Source of the DNA: Oscillospiraceae bacterium
GTDB taxonomy: Bacteria > Bacillota > Clostridia > Oscillospirales > Oscillospiraceae
Assembly: GCA_017440925.1 (NCBI GenBank)
Contig: JAFSAP010000068.1
Coordinates: 1 to 38,316 of the forward strand
DNA length: 38,316 nt
Direction of reading: 5' to 3'
Positions 37,937 through 38,316 of this stretch are shown piece after piece. Under the pieces are notes generated by a model. It searched no databases and had not been told where the DNA came from. It saw only the letters and a list, made by a program, of their open reading frames with translations. Made by a program: the position numbers and the translations under genes. The stretch's first letter is position 1. The number at the start of each line of letters is the position of its first letter.

Positions 37937-38316
37937 ATGCTTGCGATAAAACTCATAGCGGAAGGCTTGGGGCTTGGGCTCTTGCTGTATATCATCTGCG
38001 CTGTTGGGATCAAAAACAGCGCTGTCGGGATGGTGCATCTGTATGATCCAAAGGTGCAGGATCGCGTTATCCAGCTTGGCATGACGACACGGGAAGCCAT
38101 CCGGAAGCGGAGTTCGCTCTTCAGGGGCCTGTGCCTTCCGGCCTATATGGCATATGTGCTCGTATGTGTCTGGGCAATCAACGGAACCAGAGGCTTCTGG
38201 CCGGGGTTCTGGCAGGGCTTTGTGATCCTGTCTGTCATGAATCTGATCGACCGCTTCCTGATTGATGAATACTGGGTCGGCCATACAAAGGCATGGATCA
38301 TCCCGGGCACTGAGGA
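37937..38316 (+). CDS. Membrane protein of unknown function, partial (3' end outside window)
   Basis: An ATG at 37937 with GTGGAGGG 7 nt upstream opens a frame that runs to the window end without a stop (126 codons). The product begins MLAIKLIAEGLGLGLLLYII, a first membrane helix, with more hydrophobic segments near residues 70-88 and 94-108 and a charged loop between them (LYDPKVQDRVIQLG). I recognise no family. It follows the hydrolase by 16 nt and is probably co-transcribed. Confidence 0.65.
   Translation, partial: MLAIKLIAEGLGLGLLLYIICAVGIKNSAVGMVHLYDPKVQDRVIQLGMTTREAIRKRSSLFRGLCLPAYMAYVLVCVWAINGTRGFWPGFWQGFVILSVMNLIDRFLIDEYWVGHTKAWIIPGTE

Overview
The window looks like a chromosomal segment of a low-to-mid-GC Gram-positive bacterium of the Clostridia, most likely a gut Oscillospiraceae/Ruminococcaceae-type organism. 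This is inferred from strong AGGAGG-type ribosome binding sites, compact operons, consensus sigma-A promoters (twelve found, all with a 17-nt spacer), FMN and Mn2+ riboswitches, LxGC lipoproteins, an NPKTG-anchored surface protein and PcsB/CwlO-type wall hydrolases beside ftsEX. No rRNA, tRNA, CRISPR array or transposase was seen.

Layout. 1-3242 (+): the 3' end of a phosphohexomutase gene, a GNAT acetyltransferase, and an NhaC-type antiporter that overlaps a small nucleotide-binding-like protein. 3273-4868 (-): a pyrophosphatase-like protein, a polysaccharide deacetylase and a nitroreductase. 4948-10344 (-): a cell-division/wall-hydrolysis operon, ftsE-ftsX, two tandem coiled-coil/M23 endopeptidases and an S41 (Ctp) protease. 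10620-12606 (-): a CdaR/PucR-type regulator and an RsuA-type pseudouridine synthase. 12676-14214 (+): a DUF4830-like membrane-anchored protein, then an FMN riboswitch and the riboflavin transporter ribU.

14291-18475 (+) is the most unusual locus. A perfect-consensus promoter drives an enoate-reductase/old-yellow-enzyme flavoprotein with a 4Fe-4S site, a two-helix membrane protein of unknown function, and the large and small subunits of an aconitase X. It is followed, after a terminator and a new promoter, by the proline genes proB, proA and proC. A dispersed palindromic repeat sits between proA and proC and more repeats follow proC.

21872-25973 (-): a sortase-type surface protein with CxxC repeats, a lipoprotein and a membrane-anchored Ig-like/transglutaminase protein. 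26322-29299 (+): nagA, then a four-helix-bundle gene bracketed by 24-bp inverted repeats (a likely small mobile cassette), then a MATE exporter. 29334-33663 (-): a Mn2+ riboswitch followed by mntP, vanZ-like, DUF4358 lipoprotein, MBOAT acyltransferase and DHHW/AlgX-like genes in one closely spaced array. 33722-34740 (-): azlC-azlD. 34869-36894 (-): metQ, metI and only the 3' half of metN.

At about 36895 metN is cut off within the sequence that follows its Walker B motif. The DNA to the right (an alpha/beta hydrolase and a partial membrane protein on the + strand) uses AGG arginine codons freely, unlike the left side. That point is either a real recombination junction or an assembly join.
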